Source: Tsukamurella sp. M9C | Lineage (GTDB): Bacteria; Actinomycetota; Actinomycetes; Mycobacteriales; Mycobacteriaceae | Assembly: GCF_020169415.1 (NCBI RefSeq) | Contig: NZ_JAIULG010000006.1 | Coordinates: forward strand, 57,733-121,732 | Length of the DNA stretch: 64,000 nt | Direction of reading: 5' to 3' | In this document: piece by piece, positions 51,857-59,885 of the stretch | Layout of the letters: the number at the start of each line of letters is the position of its first letter | How positions within the stretch are numbered: position 1 is the stretch's first letter | Made by a program: the position numbers and the translations under genes | The notes under the pieces: generated by a model | Database searches by the model: none | What the model saw: only the letters and a program-made list of their open reading frames with translations | Told to the model about the DNA's origin: nothing

Positions 51857-52492
51857 TCAGTAGCGCGGCGTGACGAGGGTCTGCCCCGCGTGCACGCGGC
51901 CGCCCTGCAGGCCGTTGATCTCCGAGATCTCCGCGACGACGGCGGCCTGAGCGCGCTCGGGCGCGATCTCACGGGCGATCTGCGCGAGGTCCTGGCCGGC
52001 ACGGACCGTCACGACCGAGGTGAGGGCGGGCTGCGCCGCACCGGCGGGCGCGGGCTCCGCCTGGGGCGCGCCGCCGAACAGCACCAGCAGCGCGGCGAAG
52101 ACGCCGGCGGCGAACAGGACGCACGCCGCGACGGACGGGCCGGGGATGCGGCGCGCGCAGCCGTCGGCGCGCGAGTAGCCGAGGGGTGCGCGGCGCCCCG
52201 CAGTACGCACGCCCGGGCGTTCGACGGTGCGCCGAGCGGACCCGCGGGCACCGGTCACGCGGACGGCGGTGAGCTCCGTTCGAACAAGACCCTCTGCGGC
52301 GCCGTTCGACGAGGTGATCGAGAGCGCCGACACCTCCCGCCCGCGGCTGCGGGCGAGCCGCGGCGAGACCCCGCGGGCCCGGGTCGCGCCGCGCCGGTCG
52401 GCGGCCGCCGAACCGTGCCGCACGAGCGCCTGCGCCTCGGCGGCGGCGCTCTGCGCTGCAATGATGACGTCTCGATCGATGATCGCGGTCAT
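51857..52492 (-). CDS. LysM-domain membrane protein, ChiZ/Rv2719c-like
   Basis: 211 aa. Basic, Arg/Ala-rich cytosolic N-terminus of about 120 residues, one transmembrane helix (about 131-152, [21 protein letters not shown]), Pro/Ala linker and a C-terminal LysM-like domain ([15 protein letters not shown] ... [10 protein letters not shown]). Matches the plan of M. tuberculosis Rv2719c (ChiZ), a DNA-damage-induced cell-division inhibitor affecting the septum. GAAGGAG sets ATG 52492; the frame to 52600 crosses the control region. Divergent from lexA with two SOS boxes between. Confidence 0.85.
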   Translation of the reverse strand: MTAIIDRDVIIAAQSAAAEAQALVRHGSAAADRRGATRARGVSPRLARSRGREVSALSITSSNGAAEGLVRTELTAVRVTGARGSARRTVERPGVRTAGRRAPLGYSRADGCARRIPGPSVAACVLFAAGVFAALLVLFGGAPQAEPAPAGAAQPALTSVVTVRAGQDLAQIAREIAPERAQAAVVAEISEINGLQGGRVHAGQTLVTPRY

Positions 52493-52608
52493 GATCTCTC
52501 CTTCGTCGGTAGCGGGTCCTTCTCGCTCACCTACTGGTCTATCGGAGGGGACTGACAAGTTTTCAATCCAGCCCCACCAGTCACACCGGAGTGCGTGCAA
52601 GTGTTCGA

Positions 52609-52624
52609 GAGAACTTCTGTTCGA
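52609..52624. promoter_or_regulatory. SOS box 1 (LexA site)
   Basis: GAGAACTTCTGTTCGA, matching 14 of 16 positions of the mycobacterial LexA box layout TCGAAC-N4-GTTCGA (the first two bases differ). Located in the 254-bp chiZ-lexA divergent region, nearer the chiZ-like gene. Confidence 0.7.
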
Positions 52625-52671
52625 TTTCTACCACACCCCTCGAGCGAGCGGAAGACACGCGGACAAATTTC

Positions 52672-52687
52672 TCGAACAGATGTTTGT
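52672..52687. promoter_or_regulatory. SOS box 2 (LexA site)
   Basis: TCGAACAGATGTTTGT: left half-site perfect, right half GTTTGT instead of GTTCGA. 60 bp upstream of lexA ATG 52747, suited to autorepression. Confidence 0.72.
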
Positions 52688-52746
52688 CAGGTCGTTCGAG
52701 CTGGACTACAGTGGAGTCGGAACCGAACGGGCGTGAGGAGCGACAC

Positions 52747-53457
52747 ATGACAGATGAGCGACAGGTTCAACACCGGGACAAGCGCTTCCGCGACGCACAG
52801 GGCAACGTCTCCGAGGATCACCTCACCCGTCGCCAGAAGCAGGTCCTGGAAGTCATCCGGCGCTCCGTCCGCGAGCGCGGCTATCCCCCGAGCATCCGGG
52901 AGATCGGCGACGAGGTGGGCCTCACGTCCACCTCCTCCGTGGCGCATCAGCTCCGCACCCTGGAGCGCCTGGGCTTCCTGCACCGCGATCCGAACCGCCC
53001 CCGCGCCGTGAACGTCCAGGGCGCCGAGGAGCGCACGGCCCAGGTCATCCAGAAGGTCATGGAGGACGAGGACCGGATGCCGGAGCCCGCGTTCGTCCCG
53101 GTGCTGGGGCGCATCGCCGCGGGCGGCCCCATCCTGGCCGAGGAGGCGGTGGAGGAGATCTTCCCGCTTCCCCGTGAACTCGTGGGCGAGGGCTCACTGT
53201 TCCTGCTCAAGGTGGTCGGCGAGTCGATGACGGACGCCGCGATCTGCGACGGGGACTGGGTCGTGGTGCGTCAGCAGTCCGTCGCCGAGAACGGCGACAT
53301 CGTCGCCGCGATGCTCGACGGCGAGGCCACCGTCAAGACCTTCCGGCGCACGGGCCGCGACGTCTGGCTGATGCCGCACAATCCCGCCTTCGACCCGATC
53401 CACGGCAACGACGCGGTGATCCTCGGGAAGGTCGTCACCGTGATGCGTCGGATCTGA
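52747..53457 (+). CDS. lexA: SOS repressor LexA
   Basis: 236 aa. N-terminal winged helix ([25 protein letters not shown]), cleavage site Ala125-Gly126 in GRIAAGGP, catalytic Ser160 (GESMTDA) and Lys197 (ATVKTF). RecA-stimulated self-cleavage induces the SOS response. GAGGAG precedes ATG 52747; the longer frame to 52591 is rejected because it runs through the SOS boxes. The last 23 bp overlap the convergent EamA gene. Confidence 0.96.
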   Translation: MTDERQVQHRDKRFRDAQGNVSEDHLTRRQKQVLEVIRRSVRERGYPPSIREIGDEVGLTSTSSVAHQLRTLERLGFLHRDPNRPRAVNVQGAEERTAQVIQKVMEDEDRMPEPAFVPVLGRIAAGGPILAEEAVEEIFPLPRELVGEGSLFLLKVVGESMTDAAICDGDWVVVRQQSVAENGDIVAAMLDGEATVKTFRRTGRDVWLMPHNPAFDPIHGNDAVILGKVVTVMRRI

Positions 53458-54376
53458 CCGCACCCGCACTCGCCTCCGGCCGCGCCGGCTCGTCGACCGC
53501 TCGGTCGGGGGCCGGCGTTCGTCGTCCACCGAGGGACGCCAGCGCGCACGCGGCGCCGCCGAGCACCAGCCCGGCGAGCACACCCGGATGAAGGGCCTCG
53601 CCCAGCATCAGGAAGGCGAACAGCGCGGAGACCGACGGGATCACGGCGAAGAGCATCGCGGCGCCGCTCGCCCCGGCGATGCCGATCACGCGCAGGTACA
53701 GCGTCGTCGCCGTCATCGAACTCAGCAGCACCATCAGCACGAGCACGAGGGCGCCCTGCACGGGATCGCTCACCGTCGCGCCGAACAGTACGGTCAGAGC
53801 GCCGGCCGGCACGGCCGCGACCACCATGCCGATCGCATTCCCGGCCAACGGATCGACGCCGCGGCAGAACCGCTGCTGGTACACCCCGCCCACGGCGATG
53901 CCCGCCAGTCCCACCAGCGTGAACCCGATCCCCGCCCCGGCATGGGCCAGGGCCGGCACCGTCGACCAGCACGCCGTGACGACCGCTGCGAGCCCCAGCA
54001 GAGCCGCCAGGGCGCGGCGGGCCGTGAGTCGCTCGCGGAGCGCTATCCGGGCCACCACCGTCGTCACGGCCGGGTTGACACCGATGATCAGGGCCGCGAC
54101 CCCCGCAGGCACGCCCGCCTGTAGCCCCAGGTAGCAGCCCAGGAACTGCGTGGCCTGCGTGAGCAGCCCGACGACGACGGCGTGTCCCAGGTCGGCGCCC
54201 CGCGGCAGGCGCCGGTCGGTCGCGCGCACCAGGCCGAGCATCAACACCCCGGAGACCGCGAACCGCAGGAAGAGCAGCAGGAACGGGCTCATCGCCGCGA
54301 TCCCGAGGGCACCCAGCGGATACCCGAAGGCGTACAGCACCACGACGGAGAGCGCGAGCATCGGCGGAATTCTCAT
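53435..54376 (-). CDS. EamA family transporter
   Basis: 313 aa with about ten transmembrane helices in two EamA repeats ([33 protein letters not shown] is diagnostic) and a hydrophilic Ala/Asp/Arg tail. Probably a metabolite exporter. ATG 54376 is chosen by position of the first helix; no good Shine-Dalgarno. Divergent from a LysR gene 79 bp away, which is its likely regulator. The 3' end overlaps lexA by 23 bp. Confidence 0.86.
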   Translation of the reverse strand: MRIPPMLALSVVVLYAFGYPLGALGIAAMSPFLLLFLRFAVSGVLMLGLVRATDRRLPRGADLGHAVVVGLLTQATQFLGCYLGLQAGVPAGVAALIIGVNPAVTTVVARIALRERLTARRALAALLGLAAVVTACWSTVPALAHAGAGIGFTLVGLAGIAVGGVYQQRFCRGVDPLAGNAIGMVVAAVPAGALTVLFGATVSDPVQGALVLVLMVLLSSMTATTLYLRVIGIAGASGAAMLFAVIPSVSALFAFLMLGEALHPGVLAGLVLGGAACALASLGGRRTPAPDRAVDEPARPEASAGAVRSDASR

Positions 54377-54455
54377 GACTCGATGGTCGAACGCGCAGGC
54401 CCCCGCCGTCCAACAATGATTGACGATCACGATCGATCGGTTCTATCGTTCAGTC

Positions 54456-55295
54456 ATGCCGGATCCGATCCTGGACATCGTCCCACTGCGCAGCGTGGTC
54501 GCCATCGCCCGCTGCGGCGGAGTCCACCGCGCCGCCGAGACGCTCCACCTCACGCAGTCGACCGTCAGCGCGCACCTGCGCAGGCTCGAGAAGTCGACGG
54601 GCGGCACGATCGTCGAGAAGGCGGGCCGCGGAATCCGGTTCACCGATCACGGCAACCGGCTCCTCGGGCACGCCCAGACGATTCTCGACGCGCACGACGC
54701 CGCCGTCCACGCTCTCGCCTCCCCCACGACCCGCACGCTGTCGGTCGCCGCGACCGAGCACGGCGCCGACCGGCTCATCCCCGAGCTCAGCCGCGGCTTC
54801 GGCGCCCTCCCGGGAGGATGGGCCGCCCAGTTCCGGTTCGATCGCAGTGCGCAGATCGCGGGCGCCGTCGACCGCGGTCTCGCCGACGTGGCGGTCTTCC
54901 TCGCCGCCGGCGATCACCCGGACGCCGTCGGCCCCATCGACCTGCAGTGGTACGCCGCCCGGGAGTGGGAGCGCCCCGCCGGAACGGTGCCCGTCCTCCT
55001 CTTCGACGACCCGTGCGTGCTGCGCGCGCCCGCGGCGGACGCGCTCGCGCGCAACGGGATCGACTACACGATCGCCGCCGAGGCCGCGAACCTCGCGGGC
55101 CTGTACTCCGCGGCCCGCAGCGGCCTGGGGGTCACGCTGCTCCCCGCCATCGACGCGACCGACGGCCTGGTCACCGTCGACACGATGCCGCACCTGCCGC
55201 CGATCGCTCTCGCGGTCACCGTCGGGCCGCGCGTGCCGGCGACGGTCCGGGCCGCCGTCCGCGGTGCCGCCGCCTCACTGACCACTCCCCGCTAG
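54456..55295 (+). CDS. LysR family transcriptional regulator
   Basis: 279 aa. N-terminal HTH (HRAAETLHLTQSTVSAHLRRLEKSTGG) and a substrate-binding domain. ATG 54456; the frame is open to 54420. Divergent from the EamA exporter, the usual LysR-exporter pairing, so an inducer-dependent activation of export is likely. The intergenic region (54377-54455) has A/T-rich GATTGACGATCACGATCGATC with overlapping short dyads suitable for LysR binding. Its stop overlaps the convergent folD stop by 4 bp. Confidence 0.88.
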   Translation: MPDPILDIVPLRSVVAIARCGGVHRAAETLHLTQSTVSAHLRRLEKSTGGTIVEKAGRGIRFTDHGNRLLGHAQTILDAHDAAVHALASPTTRTLSVAATEHGADRLIPELSRGFGALPGGWAAQFRFDRSAQIAGAVDRGLADVAVFLAAGDHPDAVGPIDLQWYAAREWERPAGTVPVLLFDDPCVLRAPAADALARNGIDYTIAAEAANLAGLYSAARSGLGVTLLPAIDATDGLVTVDTMPHLPPIALAVTVGPRVPATVRAAVRGAAASLTTPR

Positions 55296-56113
55296 ACCGC
55301 GCTCGCCTCCGCCGCGTCCACCGTCTGGCTGAGGAGGACTGCGATGGTCATGGGTCCGACGCCACCCGGCACCGGGGACGCGGCGCGGGCGCGCGCGGCC
55401 GCGCCCGGGGCGACGTCCCCTGGGGTGAAGCCCGCGTCGACGATGACCGCACCGGGGCGCACCATGTCGGCGGTGATCAGGCCCGGCCGGCCCGCGGCAG
55501 CGATGAGGACGTCGGCGCGTCGGGTGTGCGCGGCGAGGTCGCGGGTGCGGGAGTGACACACCGTGACCGTCGCGTCGCGCTGGACGAGCATCGCGGACAG
55601 CGGCTTTCCGAGGATCGCGCTGCGCCCGACCACGGTCACGTCCGCGCCCGCGAGCACGACTCCGTGATGGTCGAGCAAGGCGACGATTCCTGCGGGCGTG
55701 CAACTGCGGTGGCCCGGCCTGCCGAGCGCGGCGGCCGCGAAAGCGGCGCTCGAGGTGCCGTCGACGTCCTTCGTCACAGGGATCGCGTCGAACGCGGCGC
55801 ACTCGTCCACCTGCGGCGGCAGTGGATGCTGCAACAGGATGCCGTGCACGCCGTCGTCAGCCCCCAACTCGGAGAGCACACTGATCAGCTCGGCCGTCGT
55901 GGTCTCCGCGGGCAGGTGAACGAAGCGGGAGTCCAGGCCGTGGTCGGAACACCGACGGCGCTTCATCGCCACGTACGTGGCGGATCCCGGGTCGTCGCCG
56001 ACCAGCACGGTGGCCAGGGTCGGGGTGAACGGCAGCGCCGCGGCGCGTGCGGCGGTGCGGCCGTTGAGCTCTGCGGCGAGCCGGGTTCCGGAGAGAACGA
56101 TGGGCACGGACAT
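55292..56113 (-). CDS. folD: Bifunctional methylene-THF dehydrogenase/methenyl-THF cyclohydrolase FolD
   Basis: 273 aa. Catalytic Tyr47 and Lys51 (TYVAMK), NADP loop VVGRSAILGKPL and PVPGGVGPMT near the C-terminus. Interconverts methylene- and formyl-tetrahydrofolate. ATG 56113 has a strong AGGAGG; the frame is open to 56212 but that portion is a riboswitch. The ZTP riboswitch at 56135-56214 should raise expression when 10-formyl-THF is scarce. Some residues around the active site differ from my recollection of model FolD, so it may be a second, conditional copy. Confidence 0.92.
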   Translation of the reverse strand: MSVPIVLSGTRLAAELNGRTAARAAALPFTPTLATVLVGDDPGSATYVAMKRRRCSDHGLDSRFVHLPAETTTAELISVLSELGADDGVHGILLQHPLPPQVDECAAFDAIPVTKDVDGTSSAAFAAAALGRPGHRSCTPAGIVALLDHHGVVLAGADVTVVGRSAILGKPLSAMLVQRDATVTVCHSRTRDLAAHTRRADVLIAAAGRPGLITADMVRPGAVIVDAGFTPGDVAPGAAARARAASPVPGGVGPMTIAVLLSQTVDAAEASAV

Positions 56114-56134
56114 GGCGACCTCCTGGGACTTCGA

Positions 56135-56214
56135 CGCCCAGGCGCGCGGCTCACGGATACTCCGGTGGGCCGCTCCCCCGGGGTGCTCCCCGTCAGCGCC
56201 AGTCACGGCCACCC
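56135..56214 (-). promoter_or_regulatory. ZTP (pfl) riboswitch upstream of folD
   Basis: Read on the minus strand, conserved ZTP-riboswitch blocks occur in order: CGTGACTGGCG (56207-56197), GGGGGAGCG (56179-56171) and CGCCTGGGC (56144-56136), followed by the AGGAGG ribosome-binding site and folD ATG 56113. The order, spacing and one-carbon target match the pfl motif, which senses ZMP/ZTP, a sign of formyl-THF deficiency. It fills the 108-bp gap after the upstream acyl-CoA dehydrogenase stop. Confidence 0.88.
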
Positions 56215-56220
56215 TCGAGG

Positions 56221-57375
56221 CTACCCGCCCTGCGCGCTCGCCTCCGCGTACCGGTGCAGGTGGTCGGTGGCCGAGCCGAACTCGGTCTCGATGGCGGTGA
56301 GCCGCTTGAAGCAGTGCCCGATCGCCAGCTCCTCCGTCATGCCCATGCCGCCGTGCAGCTGGACCGCGTTCTGCCCGACGAACCGCGCGGCCCGCGCGAT
56401 GGTGATCTTCGCGGCCGAGACGGCGCGACGCCGCACCTGCGGCTCCGCGTCGAGGTTGAGCACCGCGAGGTAGCTCGCCGCGACGGATTGCTCGAGCTCG
56501 AGCGACATGTCCACCATGCGGTGCTGCAGCGCCTGGAAGGAGCCGATCGGCACGCCGAACTGGCGGCGCTGCTTGGCGTAGGCCACCGTGTCCGCCACCA
56601 CGCGGCGCATGATCCCGACTCCCTCACAGCACACCGCGGCGGCACCGTCGTCGAGGGCGCGTTCGATGACGTCCCAGGCCCCGCCCTCGGCGCCGAGCAG
56701 CGCGGACGCGGGCACGCGGAGATCGGCGAGCACGAGATCGCCCGTGTGGTGATCGTCGATCGTGCGGAAGTACTGCGCGCTCACCCCGGCGGGCGGGGCC
56801 TGCGGGTCGAACTCCAGCAGGAAGAGCGAGATCCCGTCGCGGTCGAGCCGGCCTCCTGCGGTGCGGGCGGCGACGATCAGGTGCGTCGCGACCGGCAGGT
56901 CCGCGACCACGATCTTCGCCCCGGACAGCACGTACTCGTCACCGTCGCGCACGGCCGTCGTCTGGACGTCCCAGGACTCGCGCCCGGACTCGGGCTCGGT
57001 GAGCGCGAACGCGGTTCGCGCGCCTCCGTCGGCGATCGCCGTCAGCAGCGCGTCGGCGGCCGCGCCGCCGGATCCGCGCAGCAGGGCGGCGCCCACGACG
57101 GCGGTGCCGACGTAGGGCTCGACGACGAGCGCGCCGCCGAGCTCCTCGGCGATCACCATCATCTCCTCGGGCCCGCCGCCCAATCCGCCCACGGACTCGG
57201 GCAGCGTCGCGGCGAGGATGCCCAGCTCGGAGGCGAAGGCCTCCCACACGGCGGGTTGCCACCCGATTTCGGAGCGGGCCGCGCTGCGCGACTCCACCAG
57301 CGGGTACCGGCCCGCGAGGTAGGACCGCACGGCGTCGCGCAGCATCGTCTGTTCGTCGGTGAGTGTGAAGTCCAT
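56221..57375 (-). CDS. Acyl-CoA dehydrogenase, small-subunit type
   Basis: 384 aa ACAD-fold protein with weak flavin signature (ALTEPESGRESWDVQTTA) and C-terminus QLHGGMGMTEELAIGHCFKRL. It is typical of the second subunit of actinobacterial alpha2-beta2 acyl-CoA dehydrogenases (FadE26/27-like). ATG 57375 follows directly on the TAG of the partner gene (TAGATG), so the two are translated together. Probably structural/FAD-sharing subunit; whether it carries its own base is unclear. Confidence 0.88.
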   Translation of the reverse strand: MDFTLTDEQTMLRDAVRSYLAGRYPLVESRSAARSEIGWQPAVWEAFASELGILAATLPESVGGLGGGPEEMMVIAEELGGALVVEPYVGTAVVGAALLRGSGGAAADALLTAIADGGARTAFALTEPESGRESWDVQTTAVRDGDEYVLSGAKIVVADLPVATHLIVAARTAGGRLDRDGISLFLLEFDPQAPPAGVSAQYFRTIDDHHTGDLVLADLRVPASALLGAEGGAWDVIERALDDGAAAVCCEGVGIMRRVVADTVAYAKQRRQFGVPIGSFQALQHRMVDMSLELEQSVAASYLAVLNLDAEPQVRRRAVSAAKITIARAARFVGQNAVQLHGGMGMTEELAIGHCFKRLTAIETEFGSATDHLHRYAEASAQGG

Positions 57376-58608
57376 CTACAGCCCCAATGCCGCTTTCGCC
57401 AGGATGTTCCGTTGGATCTCGTTGGAGCCCGCGTAGATCGAGCCCGCACGATCGTTGAAGTAGCGCAGCGGCGCGACGGCCTGCCACAGGTCTCCGCTGT
57501 GCGCGCCGTCGGCGGGCGGAAGGTACTCGACCACCGGTCCGCCGGGCCGCGTGACGTGCGGCTGATAGACCCGGCCGCGGGGGCCGGCGCTCTTGTGGAT
57601 GAACTCGGTGATCGCCTGGCTCAGCTCCGTACCCAGGATCTTGAGCATCGACGACGCGGTGCCCGGGTTGCCGCCCGCGGCGAGCACGGCGAGCGAGCGG
57701 TGCTCGAGGATCTCCAGGACGTCGACGCGGGCGCGCAGCTCCGCCAGCCCGAGGCGGAAGTCGTCGTCCTCGGACAACGGCCGCCCGCCGCGGCCGGGCA
57801 CCGTCGTCGCCTCCTCGGCGAGCCGGTCGAGCGAGACCTGCATCCAGGGAGCCGCGGCGCCGCCGCCGCGCTCGAACTCGAGGAGGTACTTGGCGACCGT
57901 CCAGCCCTCGTCGATCTTCCCCAGCACGTTGGCCTTCGGCACCCGAACCCTGTCGAAGAAGACCACGTTCTGCACCTCCTCGCCGGAGGCCATGACGAGC
58001 GGCTGGATCTCGATGCCGGGCACCGTCATGTCGAGGAGCAGGAACGTGATGCCCTGCTGCTTGCGCTCCTGCTTCGAGGTGCGGACCAGCGCGAACATCC
58101 AGTTCGCCTCGCGCGCGTGGGTGGTCCAGATCTTGGATCCGGTGAGCACGAGGTCGTCGCCGTCGGACTCCGCGCGCATCGCCAACGAGGCGAGGTCCGA
58201 ACCGGATTCGGGCTCGGAGTAGCCCTGGCAGAAGAAGACCGACTCGTCGAGGATGCCCGGGAGGAAGAACTTCTTCTGCTCCTCGGTCCCGAACTTCACG
58301 ATGGCGTGCGCGACCATCCGGATCCCCATCGGCGACAGGAAGGGAGCGCCGGCGAGCACGGATTCGCGCGAGAAGATGTAGTGCTGCGCGACCGACCAGT
58401 CGCAGCCGCCCCACTCCACGGGCCATCCGGGCGCGGCCCACCCCTGCTTGTGCAGGATCGCCTGCCACTGCAGGCTCGCCTCGTGATCGGAGTAGACGCT
58501 GGTCGCCAGCCTGCCGGCCGCCCGCAGATCGTCGGTGAGGTGCGTGTCGAGGAACTCCCGCACCTCGTCGCGGAAGGCCTCTTCCTCCGCCGTGAACGTC
58601 ACATCCAT
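57376..58608 (-). CDS. Acyl-CoA dehydrogenase, catalytic-subunit type
   Basis: 410 aa. Flavin signature GYSEPESGSDLASL (129-142), substrate loop ILGTELSQAITEF, and C-terminus YAGSNEIQRNILAKAALGL. The MCAD base position is Ala (YAG), so Glu246 in LLEFERGG is the likely catalytic base. ATG 58608 has GGAAG 6 nt upstream. It forms an operon with the 56221-57375 gene and lies divergent from a QsdR-like regulator. Substrate probably a branched or side-chain acyl-CoA, by analogy with heteromeric enzymes of sterol catabolism. Confidence 0.9.
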   Translation of the reverse strand: MDVTFTAEEEAFRDEVREFLDTHLTDDLRAAGRLATSVYSDHEASLQWQAILHKQGWAAPGWPVEWGGCDWSVAQHYIFSRESVLAGAPFLSPMGIRMVAHAIVKFGTEEQKKFFLPGILDESVFFCQGYSEPESGSDLASLAMRAESDGDDLVLTGSKIWTTHAREANWMFALVRTSKQERKQQGITFLLLDMTVPGIEIQPLVMASGEEVQNVVFFDRVRVPKANVLGKIDEGWTVAKYLLEFERGGGAAAPWMQVSLDRLAEEATTVPGRGGRPLSEDDDFRLGLAELRARVDVLEILEHRSLAVLAAGGNPGTASSMLKILGTELSQAITEFIHKSAGPRGRVYQPHVTRPGGPVVEYLPPADGAHSGDLWQAVAPLRYFNDRAGSIYAGSNEIQRNILAKAALGL

Positions 58609-58643
58609 CCGGGTCTTCCCCTCGTTGACACCCTCGCACTGGC

Positions 58644-58666
58644 GAGACAAAATAGGAGTATGTCTC
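58644..58666. promoter_or_regulatory. Operator overlapping the start of the QsdR-like gene
   Basis: GAGACA-N11-TGTCTC, perfect 6-bp arms, covering the Shine-Dalgarno and start codon (ATG 58660) and lying 36 bp from the divergent acyl-CoA dehydrogenase start. Suited to autorepression and control of both genes. Confidence 0.55.
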
Positions 58667-59238
58667 ATCCGGAGCGTCCTGACAACCAGGTCGAGGTGAT
58701 CCACCGCGCCGCGCAGTGGTTCCGCGAGGGCCGACGGGTGGACCTGGGGCAGCTCGCGAAGGCGAGCGGGATCGGCCGGGCCACGCTGTACCGGTGGTTC
58801 GAGGGCCGCGAACAGGTGGTGGGCGAGGCGATCTGGCTCGGCATCGCGCAGGCGATCGCACGGGTCGAGGCCGCCGAGCCGGTCCGCGACCGCGCGGCCT
58901 TCCTCCGCTCGTTCGGGCGGCTCGCGCACGAGGTGCGCGACTATCCCCCGCTCGCCGGATTCGCCACGGACGAACCGGAGTTCGCGATGCGGGTCCTGCA
59001 GTCGGGCGGCAGCGTGGTGCAGGCGCGGCTGATCGAGTGGGTCGCGGGCTGGCTGGCCGACATCGCCGTCCCGTCCTCCGACGCCGCCCGCGGCGTATCC
59101 CGGGCGGACCTCGCCTACGCGATCGTCCGGCTCGCGGAGTCGTTCCTGTGGTCCGACATGATCATCGGTACGCCGCCCCAGCCGGACAAGGCCGCGGCCC
59201 TCGTCGAGCTGCTCCTCGACGGGGCGGGCCGGCCCTAG
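58660..59238 (+). CDS. TetR family regulator, QsdR-like
   Basis: 192 aa. HTH VDLGQLAKASGIGRATLYRWFEGREQVVGEAIW followed by a helical domain; the sequence style is that of QsdR-type TetR proteins. ATG 58660 has AGGAG only 1 nt upstream, an unusual spacing that, together with the dyad covering it, may reduce translation or indicate leaderless expression. Divergent from the two-subunit acyl-CoA dehydrogenase. TAG stop and the convergent DUF1345 TAG share CTAG. Confidence 0.85.
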   Translation: MSHPERPDNQVEVIHRAAQWFREGRRVDLGQLAKASGIGRATLYRWFEGREQVVGEAIWLGIAQAIARVEAAEPVRDRAAFLRSFGRLAHEVRDYPPLAGFATDEPEFAMRVLQSGGSVVQARLIEWVAGWLADIAVPSSDAARGVSRADLAYAIVRLAESFLWSDMIIGTPPQPDKAAALVELLLDGAGRP

Positions 59239-59885
59239 CCGGAGACGATGCCGACGACGAGGTTGATCGCCGTCGCGAGGATGACGGTGCCGAAGGCGTA
59301 CGAGAGCAGGCAGTGCCGCAACACCACGCTGCGGAGCTCCCGGGTGGAGACCGAGTTGTCGGAGACCTGATAGGTCATGCCGAGGTTGTAGCTGAAGTAG
59401 AAGAAGTCGCGGTACGAGGGCGGGTCGTCCGTCCCCCAGTCGATGCCGCCCGGCTCGTCGCCCTCGTCGCCGTAGTAGAGCGCGGCGTACTGCGTGGCGT
59501 AGGTCAGGTGCAGCGAGGCCCACACGGCGAAGGCGGCGAGTAGCGCACCCGCCGCGGCCACGTTCCGCGCGTCGGTGCGGCCCGCGAGCAGCAGGATCAC
59601 GATCGCCGCGAGGCCGCTGATCGCGATCACCCCCACCACGAGCTCGGCGACCCGGGGCCGGAAGTTCTCGCGGCGCACCGTCGCCCGGGTGGCGGCGTCG
59701 TCCAGCGGCCACAACACGAACCACCCGACGGCGGCGAAGACCGCGGCCGCCGTGCCGATGCCCAGCAGCGCGCCCAGCGAGAAGCCCAGCGGGACGCCGA
59801 CGGCCACCGTCGTGACGGCGCCGACGGCGAGGGCGAGCGCGGCGCGCGCGGACGCCGAGGGCGGGAGGTCGCGGGTCTCGCTCAC
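59235..59885 (-). CDS. DUF1345 membrane protein
   Basis: 216 aa with about five transmembrane helices and the family motif DFFYFSYNLGMTYQVSDNSV. Function unknown. GTG 59885 overlaps the hflX stop (GTGA), so it is translated after hflX. The stop shares four bases with the convergent regulator's stop. Confidence 0.86.
   Translation of the reverse strand: MSETRDLPPSASARAALALAVGAVTTVAVGVPLGFSLGALLGIGTAAAVFAAVGWFVLWPLDDAATRATVRRENFRPRVAELVVGVIAISGLAAIVILLLAGRTDARNVAAAGALLAAFAVWASLHLTYATQYAALYYGDEGDEPGGIDWGTDDPPSYRDFFYFSYNLGMTYQVSDNSVSTRELRSVVLRHCLLSYAFGTVILATAINLVVGIVSG

Noticed and set aside
51643..51860. NrdR box upstream of nrdR
   Set aside because: No sequence like the A/T-rich NrdR box consensus was found in this region.
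56114..56212. N-terminal extension of FolD to 56212
   Set aside because: The segment carries the conserved blocks of a ZTP riboswitch, and AGGAGG sits before ATG 56113 where the conserved protein begins.
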